A stretch of 23,221 bases of DNA from assembly GCA_035390965.1 (NCBI GenBank), contig DAOPKE010000041.1, forward strand, positions 1 through 23,221, written 5' to 3'. Source of the stretch: GWF2-43-63 sp035390965 (GTDB lineage Bacteria > Bacteroidota > Bacteroidia > Bacteroidales > DTU049). The notes under the pieces were generated by a model. It searched no databases. It was not told the DNA's origin and was given only the letters and a program-made list of their open reading frames with translations. Made by a program: the position numbers and the translations under genes. Positions 15,181-23,221 of the stretch are shown here, in pieces; the first letter of the stretch is position 1; the number at the start of each line of letters is the position of its first letter.

Positions 15181-18102
15181 TTATTGAATTTCATATTGAT
15201 AGCTATCCGGAATCGTAAGTTCGACACGAGTTCCAAGGGCTTCACCGTTTTCATTTTTCAGATCATGGATAACAAAACCAGCCGGATTGTCATTGTAACG
15301 ATTCATGATTTCGAAAAATTCGCTGAAAACCAGCAAACCAACACCTGTTGACTGTGTGCCATTTTTCGCCGATGCAGCCCTGCCAACACCATTGTCTTCG
15401 ACAATGAAAACAGTTTTATCCTGTTTTTTGGATATTGAAATTCGAAGCAATCCTCCGTGCATCAACTGTTCAATTCCGTGTTTCATGGCATTTTCTACAA
15501 AAATCTGCACACACATCTTTGGTACTTTTTGCTTGAATGAAACCAAAGGATCAACCTGTATTGAATAATTGAACCGCTCTTCAAACCTGAATTTCTGCAG
15601 ACTCAGATAATTTTCGACAAACTTCAGTTCCTCTTCAATAGTCCGGATAATCTTATCGGTATCTTTAATTGAATTGCGAAGCAGCTGCGAGATTTTCACA
15701 AAATAAGAATAGGCCTTGTCGTTGTTTTTTTCCTGAACTTCGCTCCCAATGGCCGTAATGGTATTGAAAATAAAATGCGGATCCAATTGGGCATTAATCG
15801 TTTTAACCTGCATGGCAACCAACTCTTTCTGTACTTGTCGCTCCTGATTTTTACGTTTTTGCTTACGACGCATAATAAGATATACAATTCCGGCAACTGC
15901 CAACAAATCAAATATTGCAACACCAATTCTAAAACCCCATGTTTGATAAAATGCCGGTTTGATATTGAATTTCAATATATGCGGATCTTTGCTCCAGATG
16001 CCGTTTCCATTGGCAACCGTTAATTCAAACTGATAAAAGCCAGGACTTAAATTGGTAAATATTGCTTCCTTATCAGTGGTTTCGGTCCAGTATTCACTGT
16101 ATCCGATTAGCCGGTATCTGAATTTCATTTTTTCAAGACTTACATAGTCGAGACCGTCATACAAAATACGGATATTGCTTTCGCCGGGATCAAGGTGATA
16201 TACTGCATTTGTCGGCTTCCAGGCAATACTGATGTCTTTCCAAAGAAGACTTTTAGAACTTCGCTCAAAAGAAACAATAAAAGGCGTAGGCGGAACCGAA
16301 TCATACATGGTTTTTTCAGGATCAAAGCGCACAACACTTTCTGAGGTTGGTATCCATACATGATTTTTCGAATCTATACATGTTCCATTTTGCCCACATT
16401 CAATTCCCAAAAAACCGTTGAAACGATCAAAATGCTGCAGCGCTGATGGATTCTTTGCATAAAACATATTCAGGTCAATCACCGAAATACCCTCAACACC
16501 TCCGGCAATAATTTTTTTATTCTTCCAAAGGGAAACAAAAAAATAATGACCCTCACTAATTTTAATGTGGCCTGCATAATTGTACAAATACAAACCATCT
16601 TTACGGGCATACCACATATTGCCCAACGTATCTTTTTTGCACGATATCACACCCACATTGGGCAAACCCGAATGATCTGCTGTTTGAAGAATAGAGTCAT
16701 TTTTCAATAAATAAACGAGCTTGTTGGTGCATATCCAATAGTCATCGTTACGGTCCTTTTCAATAGCCAGTATGTTGTATCCTTTGGTGTCAACATGTTT
16801 CAACTTTCCGCTCAAAAGATTGTATATAAACAACCCATTGGTGGTGCCAAAATATACATTCTTTTCAATGGTGTCTTCGAATGTTGCCAAGCATGTGCTG
16901 AAGTTACCTTCATGTAATAAAGGAAGAAAACGGTACTGTCCGTGATCGTTGATGAATATTCTGTAATTGGTTGGAATCATCCACTGTCCGAGCGAATTGC
17001 AGAATCCACCCATGTAAAAGACCTCGTTGATATCCATATTTTTACGATAACCCTGCACTTCAGACATGATATTATTGCGCAACTGAAACAAACGACCATG
17101 AAAAGTTGCAAAAACAAGTGTCGAGTCTTTGTCTTCAAAAATACTCCAGACATAACGCGGCATCGCAGACTTCCAATCGTAATTGCGAAATGCATATGAC
17201 TGCTGATGCAACAATCCGTTTTCGGTGCCGATAAATAAATTTCCATTGCAATCCTCAAAAATATCATTGATGATCATATCCGGAATGGAATCGCGGTCAA
17301 GAATATGTCCGCTGGTATCCAGTCGAATCCAGACAGAACTGTTCTGATTAATCAGCAATTGATTGTTTTTGGTTTTCAACATCACAGCGCCAGGAATATT
17401 ATTTCCATAAGCATATATTTTTCGTGGCTGATTTTCATCAAAACAATATATCCCATCAAACTCTGAAGGCAATTTGTTGTTTCTCACTACTCCAACAAAA
17501 AGCTTATTGTCAACCACAACAATCTGATTGCCCTGCCCTGTAAAAACAGGAGTCAGCTGCTTGTTACAATCCAAACGATAAACGCCTTTTCCGGTTGATA
17601 ATAAAAAATCACAACTTCCGGGAATCCGCTCCATATCGGCAATAAAGCCCATGTCGTGATTTTTATAATAGAAATTTTCACGCCCCGGATGAATGACGCA
17701 CAGCGCAGTATCTGAAAGAAAATAAATTTCACGCAATCCTGCATTGACAATAACGGTATGAACCCCAAATCCATTAAAATCCTTGATGAGAGATGATTGT
17801 TTGTTCTCAAAACGCACCAATGCTTCGCGCGTATAATAAAAAAACTGGTCTCCTATTTCAAAAAATCCCTCGACAAAGGATTTTGTAATATACCGGTCAT
17901 TATATGTTCTGAATCTGCTTCCATCAAAACCACCAATCTCGTTTTTTGTTCCGTAGAGAAATATTCCATCGGAGCGCTGAAATACATTCACAACCTGATT
18001 TTGGGGAAGTCCATCAAATATGGTGTAATGACGATAGCTGTATTGCTGCGCAAAACCTGAAAAAAATATGACTTGTAATATTATAAATAATCTTGCTTTC
18101 AT
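15181..18102 (-). CDS. Propeller-type sensor histidine kinase (Reg_prop/Y_Y_Y/His_kinase)
   Basis: 973 residues from ATG 18102; a TTG five codons earlier is less likely because the signal peptide begins at MKARLFIILQ. After the signal peptide come many short beta-propeller repeats of the two-component-regulator type over roughly 25-620, beginning with the usual YTIFDGLPQNQVVNVFQRSDG. A Y_Y_Y domain (YRLIGYSEYW, LSPGFYQFELTVANG) is at about 640-720 and one transmembrane helix at about 735-757. The LytS-type His_kinase domain has His774 in LDPHFIFN, and the ATPase domain has FVENAMKHG and DNGVGRAA. There is no fused receiver or DNA-binding domain, so it needs a separate regulator; the LytTR protein at 9233-9952 is the natural candidate. 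The propeller faces the periplasm and senses an unknown signal. Confidence 0.92.
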   Translation of the reverse strand: MKARLFIILQVIFFSGFAQQYSYRHYTIFDGLPQNQVVNVFQRSDGIFLYGTKNEIGGFDGSRFRTYNDRYITKSFVEGFFEIGDQFFYYTREALVRFENKQSSLIKDFNGFGVHTVIVNAGLREIYFLSDTALCVIHPGRENFYYKNHDMGFIADMERIPGSCDFLLSTGKGVYRLDCNKQLTPVFTGQGNQIVVVDNKLFVGVVRNNKLPSEFDGIYCFDENQPRKIYAYGNNIPGAVMLKTKNNQLLINQNSSVWIRLDTSGHILDRDSIPDMIINDIFEDCNGNLFIGTENGLLHQQSYAFRNYDWKSAMPRYVWSIFEDKDSTLVFATFHGRLFQLRNNIMSEVQGYRKNMDINEVFYMGGFCNSLGQWMIPTNYRIFINDHGQYRFLPLLHEGNFSTCLATFEDTIEKNVYFGTTNGLFIYNLLSGKLKHVDTKGYNILAIEKDRNDDYWICTNKLVYLLKNDSILQTADHSGLPNVGVISCKKDTLGNMWYARKDGLYLYNYAGHIKISEGHYFFVSLWKNKKIIAGGVEGISVIDLNMFYAKNPSALQHFDRFNGFLGIECGQNGTCIDSKNHVWIPTSESVVRFDPEKTMYDSVPPTPFIVSFERSSKSLLWKDISIAWKPTNAVYHLDPGESNIRILYDGLDYVSLEKMKFRYRLIGYSEYWTETTDKEAIFTNLSPGFYQFELTVANGNGIWSKDPHILKFNIKPAFYQTWGFRIGVAIFDLLAVAGIVYLIMRRKQKRKNQERQVQKELVAMQVKTINAQLDPHFIFNTITAIGSEVQEKNNDKAYSYFVKISQLLRNSIKDTDKIIRTIEEELKFVENYLSLQKFRFEERFNYSIQVDPLVSFKQKVPKMCVQIFVENAMKHGIEQLMHGGLLRISISKKQDKTVFIVEDNGVGRAASAKNGTQSTGVGLLVFSEFFEIMNRYNDNPAGFVIHDLKNENGEALGTRVELTIPDSYQYEIQ

Positions 18103-18114
18103 GATATGCAGGTT

Positions 18115-18122
18115 CAAATATA
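18115..18122 (-). promoter_or_regulatory. Promoter -7 element of the propeller sensor gene
   Basis: TATATTTG on the minus strand, identical to the element before the LytTR regulator, 12 bases upstream of the ATG at 18102, so the leader would be very short. No suitable TTG upstream. Confidence 0.45.
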
Positions 18123-18162
18123 ATCAATATCTGTTTACTGTCGTATTTTTCGAATTTCAAAG

Positions 18163-18565
18163 TCAGGGCCAACGCATTAAAACATGCAAAAAGCATCTTG
18201 AATCGCAGTTTATTCGCTCATTAAATTGATTTTAAAGGTGCTCCCTTCGTCAAGCTCAGAACGTCGTATGAGCTCAGCGCATTTCATGCACTTCGGTTCA
18301 CAGAGTATCGAAAAAACAAAAGCCGATTAGAAATGACACAACGTAGTTGTGTAAATCAATTACAACATACCGAATTCTGAAAGCTCGCTTTCAAATTCAC
18401 TTTGCTGTAATTGATATCGGCTTTTGCCTGATTAAATTTACTCTGTGCGACTCAGTGTGTACTCCGTTAAACTCTGTGTCACAAAGGTAGATGTTGCATG
18501 CTTGAAGTCACCATTGGGTGCATCAATCAGAAGTATTCGCATGCAATTAAATGCGTTGACCCTGA
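18163..18565. mobile_element. MITE-like element with imperfect terminal inverted repeats
   Basis: The left end TCAGGGCCAACGCATTAAAA and the right end read on the other strand, TCAGGGTCAACGCATTTAAT, both continue to CATGC. The roughly 400 bases between them have no open frame for a transposase. A degraded copy of the left end is found at 9082-9130. The interior holds a nested inverted-repeat structure and a CTCTGTG-type short tandem stretch at 18440-18485. This could be a non-autonomous transposon or the deleted remnant of an insertion sequence; no target duplication was resolved. Confidence 0.5.
18317..18426. other. Strongly foldable nested inverted-repeat sequence
   Basis: Outer stem CAAAAGCCGAT (18317-18327) with ATCGGCTTTTG (18416-18426). 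Directly inside on the 3' side, TGTAATTGAT (18406-18415) pairs with ATCAATTACA (18355-18364). A side hairpin ACACAAC-GTA-GTTGTGT is at 18336-18352 and a terminal hairpin TGAAAGC-TC-GCTTTCA at 18378-18393. All stems are perfect. It could be a small RNA or a DNA structure used by a mobile element. Confidence 0.6.
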
Positions 18566-18691
18566 TTTCAAAGTATCGAAGTCCGTACAAAACACGGTAT
18601 TCAGCCATAAAACCTATGCAAATACAAAACGTGAGCCAGTGAAAGAATGAAATTCAACTCAGAACTATCGATTACAAACTTTGAAAACCTG

Positions 18692-18720
18692 ATAAAACAA
18701 TCTGCATGAGGCCTTTGCAG
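18692..18720 (-). terminator. Weak terminator-like hairpin after the RemB-like gene
   Basis: CTGCA/TGCAG five-base stem (18720-18716 and 18706-18702) followed on the minus strand by ATTGTTTT. The stem is short, so this is a weak call. The stretch 18566-18691 holds no gene. Confidence 0.3.
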
Positions 18721-18725
18721 CTACA

Positions 18726-20339
18726 TTAAAAATCATAAACCAGATTATTCAGACTTGTTCGGAAACCGAAATAGAAAAAGGTGCTTTCTCTCCAACCAAT
18801 TTCCGGATCAAAGGTTCGGCGCATCAATCCCAGCGTAACATTCATATTCGTGGCTGGATTCACCAGATAGCTGACGCTGGCATCAACAATATTCACAGTG
18901 GTTTTATCGCCCTGCCCGACGTAATTACCGTATTCAAACGGGCGCGTGGTATATGATTGCCAGATATCGTTGCCGTAGTTGATGCCATCATCGTCGGCGC
19001 CAAACCTGATAAAATTATATTTCAGCTGCGCATAAAAGCGCTTGTAATGATATTTCAGAATACTTACGCTTTCAATAAAATTTGCACCCAGCGGATGCGC
19101 CAGTGCTTCGTTGTAATGTCCGTAACACAAAGTGCTGGTGCGGCTTGAATATGTGTAAGGCCGTACAAAATTCACTTCGCTTTGCAACGAAAGTCCATCC
19201 AGGCCTGCTATGTCATATGTCCTGAATCCGGCCTGCAGCGCCGATTTGTTGCCCCACCAGCCATCGCCTGAAAGTATTTCATGCACCTTGATTTCATCCA
19301 AAAGAAACTGTGCATACAACACATTTTTCTTTCGCAGTTTATACGATGCATTCAATCCGATTAACACGTTGTCGGGCGAGCCAAGCGAAAATTCAACAGG
19401 CCGGAAAAAAATAACCGGATTCAGATAATTCACATCGAAGCCACGATGGCCGGTGCTGTCTTCGTTGATCCAGATCACCGCCTCATAAAGACCAAGCTGC
19501 AGGCGCCTATTCACAGCGTAATTCAGAAAATGAAACGTTCCGTATTTTTTCTGAAAACCAATGTTGCCACCATGCGGTACTTTCAAATCCTGAAACTGCG
19601 CATACATGATGCTGTACTTCAGTTTCCACGCTTCTACATTGAGTTTCAGATAGGGATAATTGAATGCATAATCGGACAACAGCAATGAACGATACCCATC
19701 GCCGTAAAAGTTTTTTCCGTGACCCGCCTGAATATTCAGAAACTTAGACGGCGCCCAGGAAATATGTCCGCTGGAATATCCGTAATCAAAACCGCTGCTG
19801 TAAAAACTGCGCGCCATGCCCTGCCCCGGCACTACACGCGTGTTTCGGATGCGTTCATCTATATAATCAACAAAGGTTGCCTGGTTTTCGTAAAAAGAAG
19901 TGAAGAACGAAAACTTTTTCCCAATGCTGCCTTGTGCCTGCACGCCGCGCGTATTGACAAAACGCAGGTCTTCAATTGCAGAAAAATCTTTTCCGGGTTC
20001 AAACGCAAAAACCGGATCAATATCGAGATAAAAATCATCGGTGCGGACTTGAAAAAAATGCTCATTGAATGCCTTGCGGAACAACCAGCTGCCAAATTTC
20101 CGCTGTGCTGGATTGCTGAACAGTTGAGCGCTGCGTGATGAATCCAGATCAAAAACTTTTCTCACATCAGCTTCAACAAATGGTTTTATGCTGGTGTGAA
20201 AAGATGTATCAGGTGAATAGATTGCTTCTTCGATATCTGCGCTGAAAGCTGTGTTCATGGGTAACATGAGTTGCTGTGCCTGTGCAGAAAAACAGACCGG
20301 CAAAAATGCAAATAATATTATTGCTTTGAATAAGCTCAT
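18726..20339 (-). CDS. RemB/Wzi-like outer-membrane beta-barrel protein
   Basis: 537 residues from ATG 20339, chosen because the signal peptide (MSLFKAIILFAF, cut after AQA) begins there; an upstream start would add 24 residues that do not fit. The segment GHGKNFYGDGYRSLLLSD followed by FNYPYLKLN is the signature I associate with the Wzi/capsule-assembly-like proteins of Bacteroidota, including gliding protein RemB of Flavobacterium. Alternating aromatic strands through the C-terminal half and a final Phe (NNLVYDF) fit an outer-membrane barrel. The role may be surface polysaccharide attachment or cell-surface movement. Its upstream neighbour makes lipid-linked sugar, which suits a polysaccharide role. 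No T9SS sorting domain is seen. Confidence 0.78.
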   Translation of the reverse strand: MSLFKAIILFAFLPVCFSAQAQQLMLPMNTAFSADIEEAIYSPDTSFHTSIKPFVEADVRKVFDLDSSRSAQLFSNPAQRKFGSWLFRKAFNEHFFQVRTDDFYLDIDPVFAFEPGKDFSAIEDLRFVNTRGVQAQGSIGKKFSFFTSFYENQATFVDYIDERIRNTRVVPGQGMARSFYSSGFDYGYSSGHISWAPSKFLNIQAGHGKNFYGDGYRSLLLSDYAFNYPYLKLNVEAWKLKYSIMYAQFQDLKVPHGGNIGFQKKYGTFHFLNYAVNRRLQLGLYEAVIWINEDSTGHRGFDVNYLNPVIFFRPVEFSLGSPDNVLIGLNASYKLRKKNVLYAQFLLDEIKVHEILSGDGWWGNKSALQAGFRTYDIAGLDGLSLQSEVNFVRPYTYSSRTSTLCYGHYNEALAHPLGANFIESVSILKYHYKRFYAQLKYNFIRFGADDDGINYGNDIWQSYTTRPFEYGNYVGQGDKTTVNIVDASVSYLVNPATNMNVTLGLMRRTFDPEIGWRESTFFYFGFRTSLNNLVYDF

Positions 20340-20401
20340 CAAAAAATATTGTCGCAAAGATAATGAGTTCAGAGAAATACCGCTGGGCTGAAATTTCTTA
20401 C

Positions 20402-21553
20402 TCAGCAACACGGCTTTCCGGTTTCAACAGAGCGAGGTTTACCAGTAACTTTTGCAGAAAGCCGGCGAGCCCATTTTGTAACAGGAATAAGATACCACGC
20501 CGTTGCAATGATGGTTAAAACAAACAACAGCTGCAAAATTCCGATATGCTGCAAAAGGAATGATAAAACAATAAAAACGACACTGGTGAATGAAATCATT
20601 AAAGTGGCCTGCGGATGCGTGTATCCGAGATCGAGCAGCTTGTGGTGGAGATGACCGCGATCGGCTTTAAAAGGAGACTTTCTGCGCATAATGCGAGCCG
20701 ACATTACCCGGATGGTATCGTAAATCGGAATAAATAATATGCCAATAGCCACAGCAGGTGCAGAGCTTACATGATGTTCAATAAGAGGAGAGCGGTTTAA
20801 TTCAATAAAGCGTATCGTTGCAATGGCTATCACAAAACCAATAAGCAAGGAGCCGGTATCGCCCATGAAAATTTTGTTTTTACCATTGGACAGGTTATAT
20901 CTCAAAAAGCCAATGAGAGAACCGGCAAGCGAAAAGCACATGATGGCATAGACATAATCGCCGGCCAATGCAAACCACGTCCCAAAAGTAACTGCTGCAA
21001 TATTTCCAAGCGAACCAGCCAGCCCATCAATGCCATCACATAAATTAAAAGCATTGATAATGGCAATGACGACAAAAAATGAAAATACAATACTGGCCCA
21101 ATAAGGAATTTCATTGATGCCAAACAATCCCTGAAAATCACTGATATAAATATTTCCAAGAAAAACAACCAGCAATGTGGCAAATATCTGCGCAATGAAT
21201 TTTTTGATTGGAGCCAACACAAATATATCATCTTTCATACCCATGAGAAAAATGACAAGACAACCCGCTGCTATAAACGGACGTTCGGGCAACGCAGTCT
21301 GACCAGAAAAAACAAGGTATGAAAATTTAAAACCGGCAAAAATGGCCAGACCGCCCAGGGTGGGCGTTGCAATTTTATGTACCGATCTTTCGTTGGGTTC
21401 CTCATAAAGTTTTTTCGCATTGGCCAATGACACAATGGCCGGGATGGTGGACCAGGTGGCAATTAAGGCAATGGAAAATGAAATAATCAGCATCAAATAA
21501 AGAGGCACTGAATAAATGTCGAATTCGACTGAATTCATTAATGTACTATACAT
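20402..21553 (-). CDS. WecA/MraY-family undecaprenyl-phosphate glycosyl-1-phosphate transferase
   Basis: 383 residues with about 10-11 transmembrane helices. Family motifs are in order: the polar loop HKIATPTLGG near 60; the DD pair in GMKDDIF near 107; NAFNLCDGIDGLAG near 165-178, which binds magnesium and substrate; GDTGSLLIGF near 230; and the cytoplasmic loop DRGHLHHKLLDLG near 296-308. HLHH is typical of the WecA/TagO branch, not MraY. Such enzymes load a sugar phosphate (often GlcNAc-1-P) onto undecaprenyl phosphate to start O-antigen, capsule or teichoic-type polymers. Start choice is uncertain by five codons (ATG 21538 is possible). A 62-base gap separates it from the RemB-like gene downstream on the same strand. 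The C-terminus ends unusually in Cys-Cys. Confidence 0.92.
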   Translation of the reverse strand: MYSTLMNSVEFDIYSVPLYLMLIISFSIALIATWSTIPAIVSLANAKKLYEEPNERSVHKIATPTLGGLAIFAGFKFSYLVFSGQTALPERPFIAAGCLVIFLMGMKDDIFVLAPIKKFIAQIFATLLVVFLGNIYISDFQGLFGINEIPYWASIVFSFFVVIAIINAFNLCDGIDGLAGSLGNIAAVTFGTWFALAGDYVYAIMCFSLAGSLIGFLRYNLSNGKNKIFMGDTGSLLIGFVIAIATIRFIELNRSPLIEHHVSSAPAVAIGILFIPIYDTIRVMSARIMRRKSPFKADRGHLHHKLLDLGYTHPQATLMISFTSVVFIVLSFLLQHIGILQLLFVLTIIATAWYLIPVTKWARRLSAKVTGKPRSVETGKPCC

Positions 21554-21613
21554 CGGCTACTACTTATTAAAAGAAATTCTTGTTCTGTAATACTTTACTT
21601 ACTTGAAAGCGTG

Positions 21614-21640
21614 CAAAAGTAATACTTTTTCGTCTGCAAA
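21614..21640 (-). promoter_or_regulatory. Promoter of the glycosyl-phosphate transferase gene
   Basis: TACTTTTG on the minus strand (21621-21614, a full TAnnTTTG match) with TTTG at 21640-21637. The gap of 15 bases is slightly shorter than usual. The 5' leader would be about 55-65 bases. Confidence 0.5.
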
Positions 21641-21870
21641 AAAAATAATTTTTCCCCAAATGTGAATGTACATCAGATATACACATATATTGATGATTTA
21701 TATTTATAGTTATAATGGCATGTTTAAGAGACGAAAATAACTATAATCAATATATGCAGCTGCTTTCTATACATAATAACAGCTGAATTCCGTTATTCGA
21801 AAATGTAAAATTTCAACATGAACGAATGAATATTTCATAAATAATCCGTGCATTACATATTCCTTGATTC
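21641..21870. other. AT-rich intergenic stretch
   Basis: Strongly AT-rich sequence with no supported gene. I see scattered ATATAT-type runs and a CAGCTG pair but no clear regulatory structure. Confidence 0.4.
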
Positions 21871-22189
21871 GACCTCTACGAGGTCGCTGTTATCATATTT
21901 CCTCTCACCCGGCATTGCATGCCGGGCTATTTTTGTTTGACCTCTACGAGGTCCGCAACTCAACCCTTTCCTTTCGGCCACTACGAGGTCAAGGCCAGAT
22001 CCTCATTGCGCGGCGAATGAAATTTCTCACCCGCAGGCCGTAGCTCCTGATGCGGCCGCGCAAACGATCCGTGGAGCGGATCGAACAAAAATAACCCTCG
22101 GCGCAGCCGGGGGTAAAAGACACACACTCCTCTCCCCGACCCGCCTCGGGTGGGTCGAATCCACACCACCATTCGACCTCTGCGACGTC
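21871..22189. repeat. Cluster of palindromic intergenic repeats (GACCTC-TAC-GAGGTC)
   Basis: GACCTCTACGAGGTC occurs perfectly at 21871-21885 and 21939-21953, and as variants at 21976-21990 and 22175-22189. Between them are a hairpin CCCGGCAT-TGC-ATGCCGGG followed by CTATTTTTG (21908-21931, terminator-shaped on +), TTGCGCGGC/GCCGCGCAA (about 22008 and 22055), CGATCCG/CGGATCG (about 22067-22085) and CCCTCGGC/GCCGGGGG near 22095-22113. GC content is much higher than in the flanks. No gene is supported. Confidence 0.7.
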
Positions 22190-22400
22190 AAGATTATATC
22201 CGCATTAAGCGGCGAAGAACCGTTTTTGTATGATGACCCGGAAACTTTATGAGAAGAACAAATTACATATATTTTTTGATGGAAATAACAGCTTCAATCA
22301 TTCTCAAACCCCTATAAATTCACAACTAATTTAATTGTCTACATATGATACGTATGGACATATATAACTGTTTGTCAGCTATTTATTAATTAACATTCTG

Positions 22401-22408
22401 TACATTTG
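22401..22408 (+). promoter_or_regulatory. Promoter -7 element of the large secreted protein gene
   Basis: TACATTTG, a full TAnnTTTG match, 49 bases before the ATG at 22458. TTTG at 22371-22374 is 26 bases upstream, somewhat farther than usual. Confidence 0.45.
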
Positions 22409-22457
22409 CTTTCTTGATATCATAAAAGAATAATTATCATTAAAGTGATTTCCGGAA

Positions 22458-23221
22458 ATGAATAATTACGCAAAAATAAAATCTCTTGTTGCCGCTATCC
22501 GAAAAATAGCCCGGAATGCTGCATACAGCACGTCCACCATTCTTCTGATTGTAATATCATCTGCATTGCACGCTGCAGATATAAATACAGCCGGAACAGG
22601 CAACTGGAGCAGTCGTAGCTCATGGAGTCAGGTGGCCGGCACCGGTACAATATCCTACACGGCCGGATCAACCGATGTAACCGGCACAGGGACTGCGTTT
22701 ACAACTGAACTTACCGTTGGCGACATTATTTACACAACCCAACCAAATGGATTGTCCATTGCAATTGCAAGCATTACCGACAACAATCACCTGACTTTGG
22801 TCTCAGCTCCCTATACCAGTTCTGGACAGCGAAGCTACACAGTAAGCCGAACACCCGTTGCCAGCGATGATGTTCATATTATTGGAGGATATACAATTAC
22901 TGTTGACATCTCAAATGCTTATTGCTCCTCGATTTCAATAGGAAACGGAGGAAATAAAGAATGCACACTGGCATTTAATGCTAATTCTCAACTGTCGGTA
23001 AGCTCTTCTGTAACTCTGAATACAACGAAGAATAATAAAACCATTTTGCTCGATATGACCAACGGCGGCACACTCATCTGTGCATCGCTTGCTGTGCCGT
23101 CTACAGGTGGTATTCAAAAATTCACTGCTGGCAGCGGCACTATAATTCTGACCGCAGGCAACACCATTCCAGCCGCGGTTTTTACCACATTCAACAACCT
23201 GACTTTGCAGGCCGGAACCAC
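22458..23221 (+). CDS. N-terminal part of a large secreted repeat/adhesin-like protein (runs off window)
   Basis: Open from ATG 22458 to the window end, 254 complete codons with no stop. It starts with a positively charged segment and a hydrophobic core (STSTILLIVISSALHAAD), an extended signal peptide of about 45 residues. The mature part opens with GTGNWSSRSSWSQ and continues after an insert with TPVASDDVHIIGGYTITVD. That is the W-x-S..W...P...DDV.I pattern of G8-like/parallel beta domains at the N-terminus of many large Bacteroidota surface proteins. The insert (about 60-125), with STDVTGTGTAFTTELTVGD and NNHLTLVSAPYTSSG, is a separate small beta module also seen in phage-type proteins. Further Thr/Ser/Asn-rich beta repeats follow. 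It is probably exported; a T9SS C-terminal domain would lie beyond the window. Confidence 0.82.
   Translation, partial: MNNYAKIKSLVAAIRKIARNAAYSTSTILLIVISSALHAADINTAGTGNWSSRSSWSQVAGTGTISYTAGSTDVTGTGTAFTTELTVGDIIYTTQPNGLSIAIASITDNNHLTLVSAPYTSSGQRSYTVSRTPVASDDVHIIGGYTITVDISNAYCSSISIGNGGNKECTLAFNANSQLSVSSSVTLNTTKNNKTILLDMTNGGTLICASLAVPSTGGIQKFTAGSGTIILTAGNTIPAAVFTTFNNLTLQAGT

Overview
The window reads as the chromosome of a member of the Bacteroidota. Several start regions carry the TAnnTTTG promoter -7 element, Shine-Dalgarno sequences are mostly absent, the tmRNA tag ends in AMAA, and there are RemB/Wzi-type, LytTR/Reg_prop and HTH-less sigma-54 proteins typical of that phylum. I cannot name the genus.

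Layout. 1-1593: a small unidentified ORF with a good terminator, a GNAT acetyltransferase and an isochorismatase-family hydrolase, all on +. 1594-2486: tmRNA (ssrA) on -, its terminator, and two 75-bp direct repeats that copy the sequence just downstream of ssrA in inverted orientation. 2487-5949 (-): an NtrC-like regulator without a DNA-binding domain, then a histidine kinase/OmpR regulator pair. 6033-8903 (+): a tight four-gene run of OsmC-like protein, FlK-like thioesterase, secreted hypothetical and sodium:solute symporter. 9233-9952 (-): a LytTR response regulator. 9953-11071: gene-free DNA with a perfect 212-bp tandem duplication and short palindromic repeats. 11072-15008 (+): the most interesting locus, described below. 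15181-18102 (-): a large hybrid-type sensor (beta-propeller, Y_Y_Y, His_kinase) that probably pairs with the LytTR regulator. 18103-18725: gene-free, with a MITE-like element enclosing a strongly foldable sequence. 18726-21553 (-): a RemB/Wzi-like outer-membrane protein and a WecA/MraY-type glycosyl-phosphate transferase. 21554-22457: gene-free, with a cluster of palindromic repeats. 22458-end (+): the start of a large secreted repeat protein that runs off the window.

The candidate new system is a three-gene cassette. Gene 1 is a membrane-anchored protein with a signal peptide, an extracytoplasmic domain, one transmembrane helix and a cytoplasmic part ending in nine cysteines spaced exactly four residues apart, mostly as His-Ser-Ala-Cys. 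Gene 2, 11 nt downstream, is a radical SAM/SPASM enzyme with an N-terminal PqqD-like (RiPP recognition element-like) domain. Gene 3 overlaps gene 2 by 4 nt and is a four-helix membrane protein of unknown family. The predicted topology puts the Cys/His tail in the cytoplasm with the enzyme. I infer that the enzyme modifies the tail, making a peptide modification fixed to a membrane protein instead of a freely secreted RiPP. The flanking LytTR regulator and propeller sensor may control it. None of this is proven by sequence alone.
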